Positions 34,913 through 43,300 of a stretch of DNA of 64,000 nt are shown here, piece by piece. How positions within the stretch are numbered: the stretch's first letter is position 1; each line of letters opens with the position of its first letter. Origin of the DNA: Tenuifilaceae bacterium CYCD (GTDB taxonomy: Bacteria; Bacteroidota; Bacteroidia; Bacteroidales; Tenuifilaceae); the NCBI GenBank assembly GCA_036322835.1, contig AP027304.1, positions 868,001 to 932,000 on the forward strand, in the 5' to 3' direction. The notes under the pieces were generated by a model, which was given only the letters and a program-made list of their open reading frames with translations, searched no databases and was not told the origin of the DNA. A program made the translations under genes and the position numbers.

Positions 34913-35956
34913 TAGGCTCAGCAGCCAAACTTTACCACTAATATTTTGTGATTTTAATCGTTCTAATTCTCGCAACGCCCTATCGCGATTGGTAAATTTA
35001 TATAGTGCCACCCGATACATATTGTTATTTTGAATCAACAGGGGTTTATACCCTTTCGAAGAAAGCTCCGTAATCAGGCTCTGGGCGTTTGCCTCCATGG
35101 AAAAACTTCCCGCAATTATGTAAAATGTTTTATTTTTCGAAGGCTTTGTCTCCTGGTAGTATAAAGCTGATTTTATATCAGTTGTGGTTGAAACAGGCTT
35201 GGTTTCTACCTGAGATTTTGCACTACTAGTAAAAGTTGATGAATCTACAGATGTTACAGACGTATCCGCGGCCAATGCAATCACATCATCTGTATTGCCT
35301 TGTTCCTCATTGGGCTGATAAACTTGCTCAATCTCTTCACCCCCTTCGCTTTCCCAAAATCTTACAGCTGGAACCAACAAAGCAACCGCTACAACAGAAA
35401 CTACTGCAACTGCTATGATAACTGGAACAACAATTCTTTTTCTCGGTTTGCTTGTTGTCATTTCCGGAACCTTTTTGGGTGCAGCAACCGTCTTTGGCTC
35501 AACTTTCGTAGCCACAACAACTGGTTCTGCTTTCTTTTTCTCAGCAGGTTTCTGATTGACTTGGAGTTTCCCCAACCCAAAAGTCTGAGAAATTATATCC
35601 TCGCTAGGGAATAACTCAACAATACCAGCCTCATTCAACTTAAGAGAGCCAATTCCACCAAACAAAATATCCTCGCCTCGGCTTAACCGTTCTTTTAAAC
35701 TTTCAACAAACTTGTCGACAATTTTTGCTGATCTTTTATGGTCGACACCTGCAATTTCGCAAATAAAATTCTCAATGGCCTCATCATTAAAAACACGAGA
35801 GGTATCAAAAATGAAATATTCCCGAGGAGGATTAAATGATTTGCCATCGGATGATAGCGTTGCCGATTCGTATTTTTTTACAAAACTGCCCAAGCCCGGA
35901 AGGCTCACAAATTCTAATCGGGATAGAAGTTCCTGAATAGCAGATTCTAATTCCAA
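34910..35956 (-). CDS. HU-CCDC81-like and SPOR-domain membrane protein
   Basis: A 348-residue protein in a form typical of Bacteroidota. Residues 1-115 hold the paired HU-like modules of HU-CCDC81 proteins (FVSLPGLGSFVKKYESA, ILFGGIGSLKLNEAGIVELF). A variable linker rich in Lys, Pro and Val leads to one membrane helix (about 175-200, VVPVIIAVAVVSVVAVALLV). After another flexible linker a SPOR domain ends the protein (about 277-348, FYIIAGSFSMEANAQSLITE). SPOR domains bind denuded glycan at the division site, so it may join cytosolic DNA or protein to the septum; this is inference. Confidence 0.9.
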   Translation of the reverse strand: MELESAIQELLSRLEFVSLPGLGSFVKKYESATLSSDGKSFNPPREYFIFDTSRVFNDEAIENFICEIAGVDHKRSAKIVDKFVESLKERLSRGEDILFGGIGSLKLNEAGIVELFPSEDIISQTFGLGKLQVNQKPAEKKKAEPVVVATKVEPKTVAAPKKVPEMTTSKPRKRIVVPVIIAVAVVSVVAVALLVPAVRFWESEGGEEIEQVYQPNEEQGNTDDVIALAADTSVTSVDSSTFTSSAKSQVETKPVSTTTDIKSALYYQETKPSKNKTFYIIAGSFSMEANAQSLITELSSKGYKPLLIQNNNMYRVALYKFTNRDRALRELERLKSQNISGKVWLLSL

Positions 35957-36095
35957 CGTATAACTTGTTTAGTGTTAACAAACAAAAGTATAAAAATTAT
36001 TGAGTTAAATCAATGTAGCACAATTTTGTTGAAGAAAATTATCTTATGAAACCAATTCAAGAAAGAAAAGTTTCACCAAATCCTCAAAAGCCACA

Positions 36096-36131
36096 AAATA
36101 AAAACCGCCGCTTTACCAATAGCGGCGGTTT
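36096..36131 (-). terminator. Terminator of tRNA-Gln
   Basis: AACCGCCGCT / AGCGGCGGTT around an 8-base loop, with a T-rich stretch following on the minus strand, 8 bases after the tRNA. Confidence 0.82.
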
Positions 36132-36138
36132 ATTCGAG

Positions 36139-36211
36139 TTGTCCTGCCAGGGGTCGAACCTGGACTCTTCTGATCCAGAGTCAGACGTGTTGCCAATTAC
36201 ACTACAGGACA
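36139..36211 (-). tRNA. tRNA-Gln (anticodon CTG)
   Basis: A 73-base cloverleaf on the minus strand. The acceptor stem TGTCCTG/CAGGACA is complete and the discriminator is A. The anticodon stem TCTGA/TCAGA encloses the loop CTCTGGA, giving anticodon CTG for CAG codons. The T-arm is CCAGG-TTCGACC-CCTGG. The 3' CCA is not encoded. It sits downstream of glnS, its cognate synthetase, but behind glnS's own terminator and a separate promoter box. Confidence 0.93.
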
Positions 36212-36222
36212 ATTTTGCGATG

Positions 36223-36230
36223 CAAATATA
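36223..36230 (-). promoter_or_regulatory. -7 promoter box of tRNA-Gln
   Basis: On the minus strand TATATTTG (36230 to 36223) matches TAnnTTTG exactly, 11 bases before the tRNA. This gives the tRNA its own start, independent of glnS. Confidence 0.5.
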
Positions 36231-36274
36231 AATTGTTTTGACTTTAGTTATTCTCTATTTGCACTTTTTTCTTT

Positions 36275-36308
36275 ATAAAAATAAAAAATCCGGGCAAAAA
36301 CCCGGATT
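36275..36308 (-). terminator. Terminator of glnS
   Basis: AATCCGGG / CCCGGATT with a 6-base loop and a T-run on the minus strand, 20 bases after the glnS stop. Confidence 0.87.
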
Positions 36309-36328
36309 AAGAATCGAACATATGCTAA

Positions 36329-38023
36329 TTACTGCCCTGCAATCTTAGCCCAAGTGTCCTTTAAGGTTGCTGTTCTGTTAAACACAAGTTTGCTTAAAGT
36401 TGAATCGTAATCTACGCTGAAATAGCCCAGCCGTTCAAATTGGAACTTATCTAAATGCTTAACACTTTTGAGTGATGGTTCCAGCAATCCTTCAATGACC
36501 TTTAATGATTCTGGATTGATGGATGATTTCCAATCCACCCCTTCGGGTACATCATCAGGATCGGCTTTTGCAAAAAGTCTATCAAACAAACGGATCTCTG
36601 CCTTCACAGCATGTTGAGCAGAAACCCAGTGAATAGTTCCTTGTACCTTACGCCCATCGGGAGAGTTTCCACCACGCGATGCTGGATCGTAGGTGCAACG
36701 GAGTTCAACCACATTGCCCTGAGCATCCTTAACAACCTCGTTGCATTTAACAAAGTAAGCGTAGCGTAAACGAACCTCCTGACCAGGCGCCAATCGGAAA
36801 TATTTTTTTGGAGGATTCTCCATAAAGTCATCTTGCTCAATGTAAATCTCTCTACTAAATGGAACCATACGCTTCCCGGCCGATTCATCCTCTGGGTTGT
36901 TTATAGCCTCAAGCTCCTCAACCTGTCCTTCGGGGTAGTTAGTTATAACAACCTTTAAAGGATTAAGCACTGCCATACGGCGCTCGGCACGTTTATTCAG
37001 ATCCTCGCGTAAACAAAACTCGAGCAACGAAAGGTCAATAACATTGTCGCGTTTGGCAACGCCAACCTTATCGGCAAAGTAACGAATTGACTCTGGAGTA
37101 TAACCTCTACGGCGTAATCCGCAAATGGTGGGCATGCGAGGGTCGTCCCATCCCATAACAACTTTTTCCTTAACCAATTGCAAAAGTTTTCGTTTGCTCA
37201 TCACCGTATAGTTGATGTTTAAGCGGGCAAACTCATACTGGTGCGAAGGAAATATCTCAAGTTTCTCGATAAACCAATCGTACAATGGACGATGAACATC
37301 AAACTCCAAGGTACAGATTGAATGTGTTATTTTTTCAATGGAATCGCACTGTCCATGGGCGTAATCATACATTGGATAAATACACCATTTATCGCCTGTA
37401 CGGTGATGCTCTGAGTGGATGATACGGTAAAGAATTGGATCGCGCATCAGCATGTTGGGATGCGCCATATCTAATTTTGCACGCAACACTTTTTCACCAT
37501 CCTTAAACTCGCCAACTCGCATACGACGGAATAAATCGAGATTCTCTTCCACCGTTCTGTTGCGCCATGGGCTTTCCTTCCCAGACTGTGTAACGGTTCC
37601 TCGCCCAAGGCGAATTTCTTCCTGAGTTTGATCATCAACATAAGCAAGCTGCTTCTGAATCAAAAGTTCAGCCCATTGGTAAAGCTGCTCAAAGTAGTCG
37701 GATGCATAAAATTCATCAGCCCACTTAAAGCCAAGCCATTCAATATCCTCCTTAATGGAATTAACGTACTCCACATCCTCTTTAACAGGATTAGTATCGT
37801 CGAAACGGAGGTTGGTTTTACCGTTATACTTTTGGGCCAGACCAAAGTTAAGGCAAATGGATTTTGCGTGACCAATGTGTAAATATCCGTTGGGCTCTGG
37901 CGGGAAACGGGTCAATACTCTTCCTCCGTGTCTGCCAGTTCGGATATCCTCCTCGATAATCTCCTCCAAAAAGTTTTTTGTCTTTTCGCTCGAAGTTCCA
38001 ATTTTTAAATTTTCGCTTTCCAT
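36329..38023 (-). CDS. glnS: Glutaminyl-tRNA synthetase
   Basis: A 564-residue class I synthetase. The HIGH motif is in [15 protein letters not shown] (49-52) and the KMSKS-equivalent is VMSKRKL near 277, followed by [16 protein letters not shown]. Two C-terminal beta-barrel anticodon-binding domains follow. The frame opens 9 codons earlier at 38050, but [10 protein letters not shown] at 38023 is the more natural start. A direct GlnRS means the organism can charge tRNA-Gln without the GatCAB route. Cognate tRNA-Gln lies just downstream on the same strand. Confidence 0.96.
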   Translation of the reverse strand: MESENLKIGTSSEKTKNFLEEIIEEDIRTGRHGGRVLTRFPPEPNGYLHIGHAKSICLNFGLAQKYNGKTNLRFDDTNPVKEDVEYVNSIKEDIEWLGFKWADEFYASDYFEQLYQWAELLIQKQLAYVDDQTQEEIRLGRGTVTQSGKESPWRNRTVEENLDLFRRMRVGEFKDGEKVLRAKLDMAHPNMLMRDPILYRIIHSEHHRTGDKWCIYPMYDYAHGQCDSIEKITHSICTLEFDVHRPLYDWFIEKLEIFPSHQYEFARLNINYTVMSKRKLLQLVKEKVVMGWDDPRMPTICGLRRRGYTPESIRYFADKVGVAKRDNVIDLSLLEFCLREDLNKRAERRMAVLNPLKVVITNYPEGQVEELEAINNPEDESAGKRMVPFSREIYIEQDDFMENPPKKYFRLAPGQEVRLRYAYFVKCNEVVKDAQGNVVELRCTYDPASRGGNSPDGRKVQGTIHWVSAQHAVKAEIRLFDRLFAKADPDDVPEGVDWKSSINPESLKVIEGLLEPSLKSVKHLDKFQFERLGYFSVDYDSTLSKLVFNRTATLKDTWAKIAGQ

Positions 38024-38342
38024 TTGCTCACAATTAAATGAAGAAGGCAAAATTAGAAAATTGTATACAATAATATGGTTAATGGTTACAATTTTTTAAT
38101 ACAGACTCCAAACCAAGTGATTAGTCCTTTATTGTAATAAAAATTAAAAACGAGAAACTATATGGAAAATTTTGAGTTTTTTTGTAAAAATTTACGTATT
38201 TGATAGATTGGCATCTTAAGCGCAGCGTAAGGTCTACATTAAAAAGAGGTACTTTGCCTATTTGCCAATTGTTTGTTTCTTATAGTAAATAAATATTGAT
38301 ATTTTCTAATGTCTTGTGTCTAATGTCTAAAATCCTTTTATT
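38024..38342. other. AT-rich intergenic region between divergent glnS and folB
   Basis: No open frame of interest. It should hold both promoters, though none matches the full consensus; TACTTTGC and TATTTGCC near 38250-38265 are the nearest boxes for folB. At 38305-38330 lies a doubled word (TCTAATGTCTtgtgTCTAATGTCT) that also appears, degenerate, in other intergenic gaps of this window. Confidence 0.5.
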
Positions 38343-38699
38343 ATGGCAATCATAAAAATCGAAAATATGGAATTCTACGCCTACCACGGATGCTTTCAAG
38401 AGGAGCAAGTGGTAGGGAACCAATTTCTTGTAAATATCTTAGTTGAGGTTGATACCCAACTGGCTCAACAATCCGATAAGCTACACGATACGGTTAACTA
38501 CCAAGTGATATATAACTTGGTAAAGGAGGAAATGAAAGTAAAGTCTAAACTTCTCGAACACGTATCTGAACGAATTGTTACCTCGGTTCACTTAAATTTT
38601 CCTGAAATTAAAAGAATAGAGGTAAAGGTTTCGAAGATGAATCCTCCAATGGGAGGAAAAATAGAGCGGGTAAGCGTTACTTTAGCAAGAAATTTTTAG
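38343..38699 (+). CDS. folB: Dihydroneopterin aldolase
   Basis: A 118-residue folate-pathway enzyme that converts dihydroneopterin to hydroxymethyl-dihydropterin and glycolaldehyde. The family pattern is clear: FYAYHGCFQEEQVVGNQFLV with the conserved HGCFxEE, DTVNYQVIYNLVKEEM, SKLLEHVSERIV (Glu that holds the pterin) and VKVSKMNPPMGGKIERVSV. Normal length. The gene stands alone, followed by tRNA-Cys. Confidence 0.96.
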   Translation: MAIIKIENMEFYAYHGCFQEEQVVGNQFLVNILVEVDTQLAQQSDKLHDTVNYQVIYNLVKEEMKVKSKLLEHVSERIVTSVHLNFPEIKRIEVKVSKMNPPMGGKIERVSVTLARNF

Positions 38700-38716
38700 A
38701 AGAATGCCCAGTAAAT

Positions 38717-38745
38717 TTTGAGATTCAATTTTTTTTGTATCTTTG
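38717..38745 (+). promoter_or_regulatory. Promoter of tRNA-Cys
   Basis: TTTG at 38717-38720 and TATCTTTG at 38738-38745, 17 bases apart, are both exact matches to the Bacteroidota boxes, 14 bases before the tRNA. Confidence 0.65.
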
Positions 38746-38759
38746 CCGGCACATTGAAC

Positions 38760-38830
38760 GGTACCTTGGCCGAGTGGCTAGGCATCGGTCTGCAAAACCG
38801 GCTACGGCGGTTCGACTCCGCCAGGTACCT
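38760..38830 (+). tRNA. tRNA-Cys (anticodon GCA)
   Basis: A 71-base cloverleaf: acceptor GGTACCT/AGGTACC, D-arm GCC...GGC, anticodon stem TCGGT/ACCGG with loop CTGCAAA giving anticodon GCA, T-arm GGCGG-TTCGACT-CCGCC, discriminator T. CCA is not encoded. It has a clear promoter and its own terminator. Confidence 0.95.
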
Positions 38831-38835
38831 CAACA

Positions 38836-38863
38836 GAAAAGCCCCAATTCGGGGCTTTTTTCG
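38836..38863 (+). terminator. Terminator of tRNA-Cys
   Basis: AAAAGCCCC / GGGGCTTTT with a 5-base loop and T-run starting 6 bases after the tRNA. It also faces the end of cysH, so it may work in both directions. Confidence 0.88.
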
Positions 38864-38891
38864 TTTATGATCAAAGAGTCGCTCCTGTAAA

Positions 38892-39605
38892 TCAACTCTT
38901 TTTTCTGTTATGTAGACCACATTCCTTGGTTTCAGGATCTTCCCACCACCAACGCCCTGCTCGCACATCCTCTCCTGGAAAAATTGCCCGCGTGCAGGGT
39001 TGACACCCAATGCTGGGAAATCCCTTGTCGTGCAAAATATTATAAGGAACATTGTTTTGCTTCAAATAATCCCAAACCTGCTGTTCAGTCCAATCAATCA
39101 GAGGGTTTAACTTAATTAAGCCATTAGCCTCATCCCACTCCACCAATTGATTCTGAGTTCGAGTTGAAGATTGCTCCCGTCTTAATCCACAAATCCAAAC
39201 CTCAAGTCCTTTAAATGCACGCTTAAGAGGCTCAATTTTTCTAACATTACAGCATTTCTTGCGGTTTTCAATGCTCTGAAAAAAAAGGTTAATCCCTTTA
39301 GCATTCACCATTTGCTGTACCTGACTTGAATCTGGAAAATAAATATCGATATTGATTTTATATCTTAGATTAGTCTTCTCAATCAGCTCATAGGTTTCGT
39401 AAAATAACCGACCTGTATCAAGGGTAAAAATCTTAACAGTAGGATCAATCCTTACAATCATATCTGTTAGAACCTGATCCTCTGCTCCCATGCTTGATGC
39501 CAACGCTATCTTGCCCTTAAACTCTCCAAGAAACCAATCTAAAACTTCTAAAGTTGATTTACCAACAACTTTACTTTGTAAACTTAAAACTTTTTCCTTA
39601 TTCAT
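38892..39605 (-). CDS. cysH: Phosphoadenylyl/adenylyl-sulphate reductase (assimilatory)
   Basis: A 237-residue reductase that uses thioredoxin to turn activated sulphate into sulphite for cysteine synthesis. The nucleotide loop is SSMGAEDQVL (37-46). The iron-sulphur ligands KKCC (118-119) and CQPC (201-204) place it with the [4Fe-4S] enzymes, which mostly use APS. The catalytic cysteine is Cys229 in ECGLH, and TLDTGRLFYETYELI (61-75) is also conserved. No other sulphate genes are next to it; the neighbour is tRNA-Cys. Confidence 0.93.
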   Translation of the reverse strand: MNKEKVLSLQSKVVGKSTLEVLDWFLGEFKGKIALASSMGAEDQVLTDMIVRIDPTVKIFTLDTGRLFYETYELIEKTNLRYKINIDIYFPDSSQVQQMVNAKGINLFFQSIENRKKCCNVRKIEPLKRAFKGLEVWICGLRREQSSTRTQNQLVEWDEANGLIKLNPLIDWTEQQVWDYLKQNNVPYNILHDKGFPSIGCQPCTRAIFPGEDVRAGRWWWEDPETKECGLHNRKKS

Positions 39606-39758
39606 TGTAAATGATAATTATACAGTATAACGGAATACTATATTGGGTTGTTCATCAAAATATTTCTTTTTTTTACGTAAAAAAGTATGCTTTTTGTTAA
39701 TTTAGGTATTAACTTGTACATTGATTTGCAATAATGCAATTGCAAAAGTAGTTTTCTT

Positions 39759-39766
39759 TAACTTTG
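39759..39766 (+). promoter_or_regulatory. -7 promoter box of the T9SS-tailed protein gene
   Basis: TAACTTTG fits TAnnTTTG and lies 41 bases before the start. The -33 box is unclear. Confidence 0.4.
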
Positions 39767-39807
39767 CTAAGTTATTTTTTTAAATATACCTTCTAAATTT
39801 TTAGCGT

Positions 39808-40308
39808 ATGAAAAAGATCTTTACCATAATATTTGCACTATCCGTTTCAGCTACAATGGCTCAAGACATTGCGATGCAAGTAGTAGCATCAGCCGGGGGA
39901 TATTTTGAAAATACCAACGCAGGTATCTCAATGAGCTGGACTTTAGGCGAAGTTGCCTACACAACGTTATCATCCTCGGAATATATCATTACTCAAGGAT
40001 TTCAACAAGGCAATCTATTTTCAACCGATATTGAAAATCCCGATATTACTTCCACGGATATCAAAATATACCCAAATCCAGCCTCTGAAAAGGTATATAT
40101 TGAAACCTTATCAGAAAACAACAAGGGCAACTCAACCATCGAACTTTTTGACATTACTGGCAGACGGGTTGAACATAGGATTGTTAAATTAGAAGAAAGT
40201 ACACCCTACACCTTGCCAGTATCTTCACTTAAACCCGGTATTTATTTAATAAAAATCACCTTTGATAACTCAAAGTCAACAAAGGTCTTTAAGTTAATCA
40301 AAGAATAA
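39808..40308 (+). CDS. Small secreted protein with type IX secretion C-terminal domain
   Basis: A 166-residue protein: signal peptide MKKIFTIIFALSVSATMA, a short beta domain (VVASAGGYFENTNAGISMSW, TLGEVAYTT, ITQGFQQGN), then a type A T9SS sorting domain from about 85 to the end (IKIYPNPASEKVYIET, LFDITGRRV, LKPGIYLIKITFDNSKSTKV). T9SS carries such proteins across the outer membrane and the tail is removed or anchored. It stands 83 bases before the first giant fibre gene on the same strand. Whether it works with them is not shown. Confidence 0.88.
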   Translation: MKKIFTIIFALSVSATMAQDIAMQVVASAGGYFENTNAGISMSWTLGEVAYTTLSSSEYIITQGFQQGNLFSTDIENPDITSTDIKIYPNPASEKVYIETLSENNKGNSTIELFDITGRRVEHRIVKLEESTPYTLPVSSLKPGIYLIKITFDNSKSTKVFKLIKE

Positions 40309-40391
40309 TTAATTTTCTTTCTTTCAAATTCTTATCAATTCCTAACGAATAGGAAGCGTTCTTTTATTACTAATATGAAAAATTTTAGTCT

Positions 40392-43300
40392 ATGAAAAAG
40401 ATAATTTTTTCATGCTTAGCCGTATTACTTTCATTGTTTTACGCTATGGCGCAAGCTCCGCAAGGATTTAACTATCAGGCAGTGCTCAGAAATGCCGAAG
40501 GTCAGGTTCTTACAAATCAGGCTGCAACAATAAAGATTAGCCTTACCAATTCTGATGCCTCAACAATTCATTACTCCGAAATACATCCAATAACAACCAA
40601 CTCCTTTGGATTATTCACCATTGTTATAGGCAACGGAAACGATGCATCAACATCATTTTCTGGTATTCCATGGAACTCTGGTGACATATACCTAAAAGTT
40701 GAAGCCTTGATTAGTGGAGCATCAACATACACTGATCTTGGTTTACAGAAATTGCAATCCGTCCCATATGCACTTTATGCTGCTGATGGCTTGACTTTAG
40801 AATGGTTAGGCGCACTACCCAATCCACCCTCATCTCCCGTTAAGAATCAGGCATACTATAACACTTTCGATAAAACTTCATACATATGGGATGGTGACTC
40901 GTGGGAAATAATTGCCATTGATGGAGCCCAAGGAATTCAAGGAGTCCAGGGAGAACAAGGAGTCCAGGGAGAACAAGGAATTCAGGGAGAGCCCGGTATT
41001 AATGGAATTTCCATCCAATGGTTGGGAACGTTTACAGCAGAACCCGTTTCACCAACAACTAACGATGCATACTATAATTCAACAGACAAAACATCGTACC
41101 TTTGGAATGGTACATCGTGGAGTGTTATTGCAAAGGATGGAGAACAAGGGGCTCAGGGAATTCAAGGAGATGTCGGTCCGCAAGGAGCAACAGGAGTAAC
41201 AGGAGCCCCCGGTTTATCTTTAATTTGGCTGGGAACATTTGATACTGCACCAATTAGTCCATCAACCAATCAGGCATACTACAATAGTACCGATAAGATG
41301 TCTTATGTTTATACAGGAGTATCATGGGAAATTATTTCAAAAGATGGCTCTATCGGACCACAGGGTATTCAAGGTGAACAAGGGATACAGGGTGTTACTG
41401 GTGAAAATGGTGTTTCATTGCAATGGTTAGGAACACTGGATGCAGAACCAGCATCTCCCTCAATTAATCAAGCATACTATAATTCTATTAATAAAATTTC
41501 TTATGTCTGGGATGGCGATTCATGGGAAATAATTGCCCAAGATGGAATACAAGGTCCTCAAGGAACACAAGGAGAGGTTGGCCCTCAGGGATCTCAAGGC
41601 AATCAAGGACCTCAAGGTATTCAAGGACCTGAAGGGCCTCAAGGACCTGCTGGAGTCGGATTAAATTTGATGGGAAATTGGAGTTCCGCTACAACTTACG
41701 CGGAAGGAGACTACGTTTTTGATGCATCCTCTTCCGACCCATTAGTTAATTCGATGTGGATATGCCAAGCAGCAGTGGGGCCTACCGCTACACAACCTAA
41801 AGACGACCCAACATACTGGGTTGAATTCGAAGCCCCTGCTGGGCCTCAGGGTCTACAAGGCCCCACTGGCGCTCAGGGTGAAACTGGCACCCAAGGGCCT
41901 GCTGGTACAAATGGAGTTTCGATTCAATGGTTAGGCACTCTTCCCTCTGCGCCATCATCCCCCGCTTTAAACCAAGCCTACTATAATTCCACCGATAAAA
42001 TATCATACGTATGGGATGGTGACTCTTGGGAAATCCTTTCAAAAGACGGTGTTCAAGGACCAGAAGGCCCCGTTGTATCAGGAACAATCGGACAAACATT
42101 AAGACACAACGGAACCTCATGGATTGCAAATAGTTTACTTTACAATAGTGGAACATACATAGGAATAAATAATGCCGCTCCAACCCAACGGCTTGATATC
42201 AATGGAAATATTAGACTTAGAAATTATTTATATGATTACAACAACTCGGCGGGGAGTTCGGGACAATACCTAAGTCGTGGAACTGCGGGAGTAATTTGGC
42301 AAACTCCCAGTTGGTTGACTGGGAGCGGAACATCAGGCAATTTGGCGCTCTGGAATGGAACATCTAGCCTTACCACATTGCCCAATCTATCCTTTAGCAA
42401 CAGTTTGGTTGTTGTTGGAAATCCCACTGCGAATCCCGATGATCCTATTTTTGAAGTTAAAAATAGTGCAGGAGAAGTAATTTTTGGCGTTTATCAGGAA
42501 GGAGTAAGAATTAATATTAAAGATGCCGTTATAAGTAAAGGATCAAAAGGAGGCTTTGCCGTTGGTGGCCTTTCAACCCAAACCAAAGCAGGCCCAGCCG
42601 AATATTTTAGAATAACCCCGGACAGTGCAAGAATTTACGTAAAGGAGGATGCCTTGGCAAAAGGGGCAAAAGGTGGTTTTGCTGTTGGAGGGCTTTCAAC
42701 CCAAACAAAAGCATTAGTTACTCGCGATCTTCTTTTTATCGCTCCAGATAGCGCTAGAATCTATGTAGATACGGCATCTGTAACAAAAGGGGCTAAAGGG
42801 GGATTCGCAGTTGGCGGACTATCCACCCAAACTAAAGGAACTTCAACTAGTTTTATTCAGCTAACCCCCAAGAATTATTTCATCGGATTTGAATCAGGGA
42901 TGAATACATCTACAGGAGTATACAACTCTTTTCTTGGATATCAAGCTGGGAAAACCAATTCAACAGGAAGTTGGAACACATTCCTTGGATACCAGGCAGG
43001 AATGAATAATACAGGTAGCGACAATACATTTATTGGTTACCAAGCAGGAATGGTACACCAGAGTAAAGGGGGAAATGTTTACATTGGAAGTAAGGCCGGC
43101 GGAAATGCTCAAAACGGGGAACGCAATGTTCTTATAGGAGAATCGGCCGGATATAACGTTACATCAGGTTTAAAAAATGTTTTTATTGGATTTGAGTCGG
43201 GATACAATACTAGCTATGGCAACTACAATGTCTTTTTAGGAACAACATCTGGCAGGGCAAATATATCTGGTTCCCAAAATGTTTTCATAGGTATTGGTAG

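Noticed and set aside
36046-36231. A 61-residue plus-strand frame
   Set aside because: It runs across tRNA-Gln and its terminator and is not a gene.
40912-41199. Alternative-frame products in the collagen-like regions (also 55646-55918 and 49963-50193)
   Set aside because: Low-complexity shadows in other frames of Gly-x-y coding DNA, rich in Arg, Asn, Ser and Lys.
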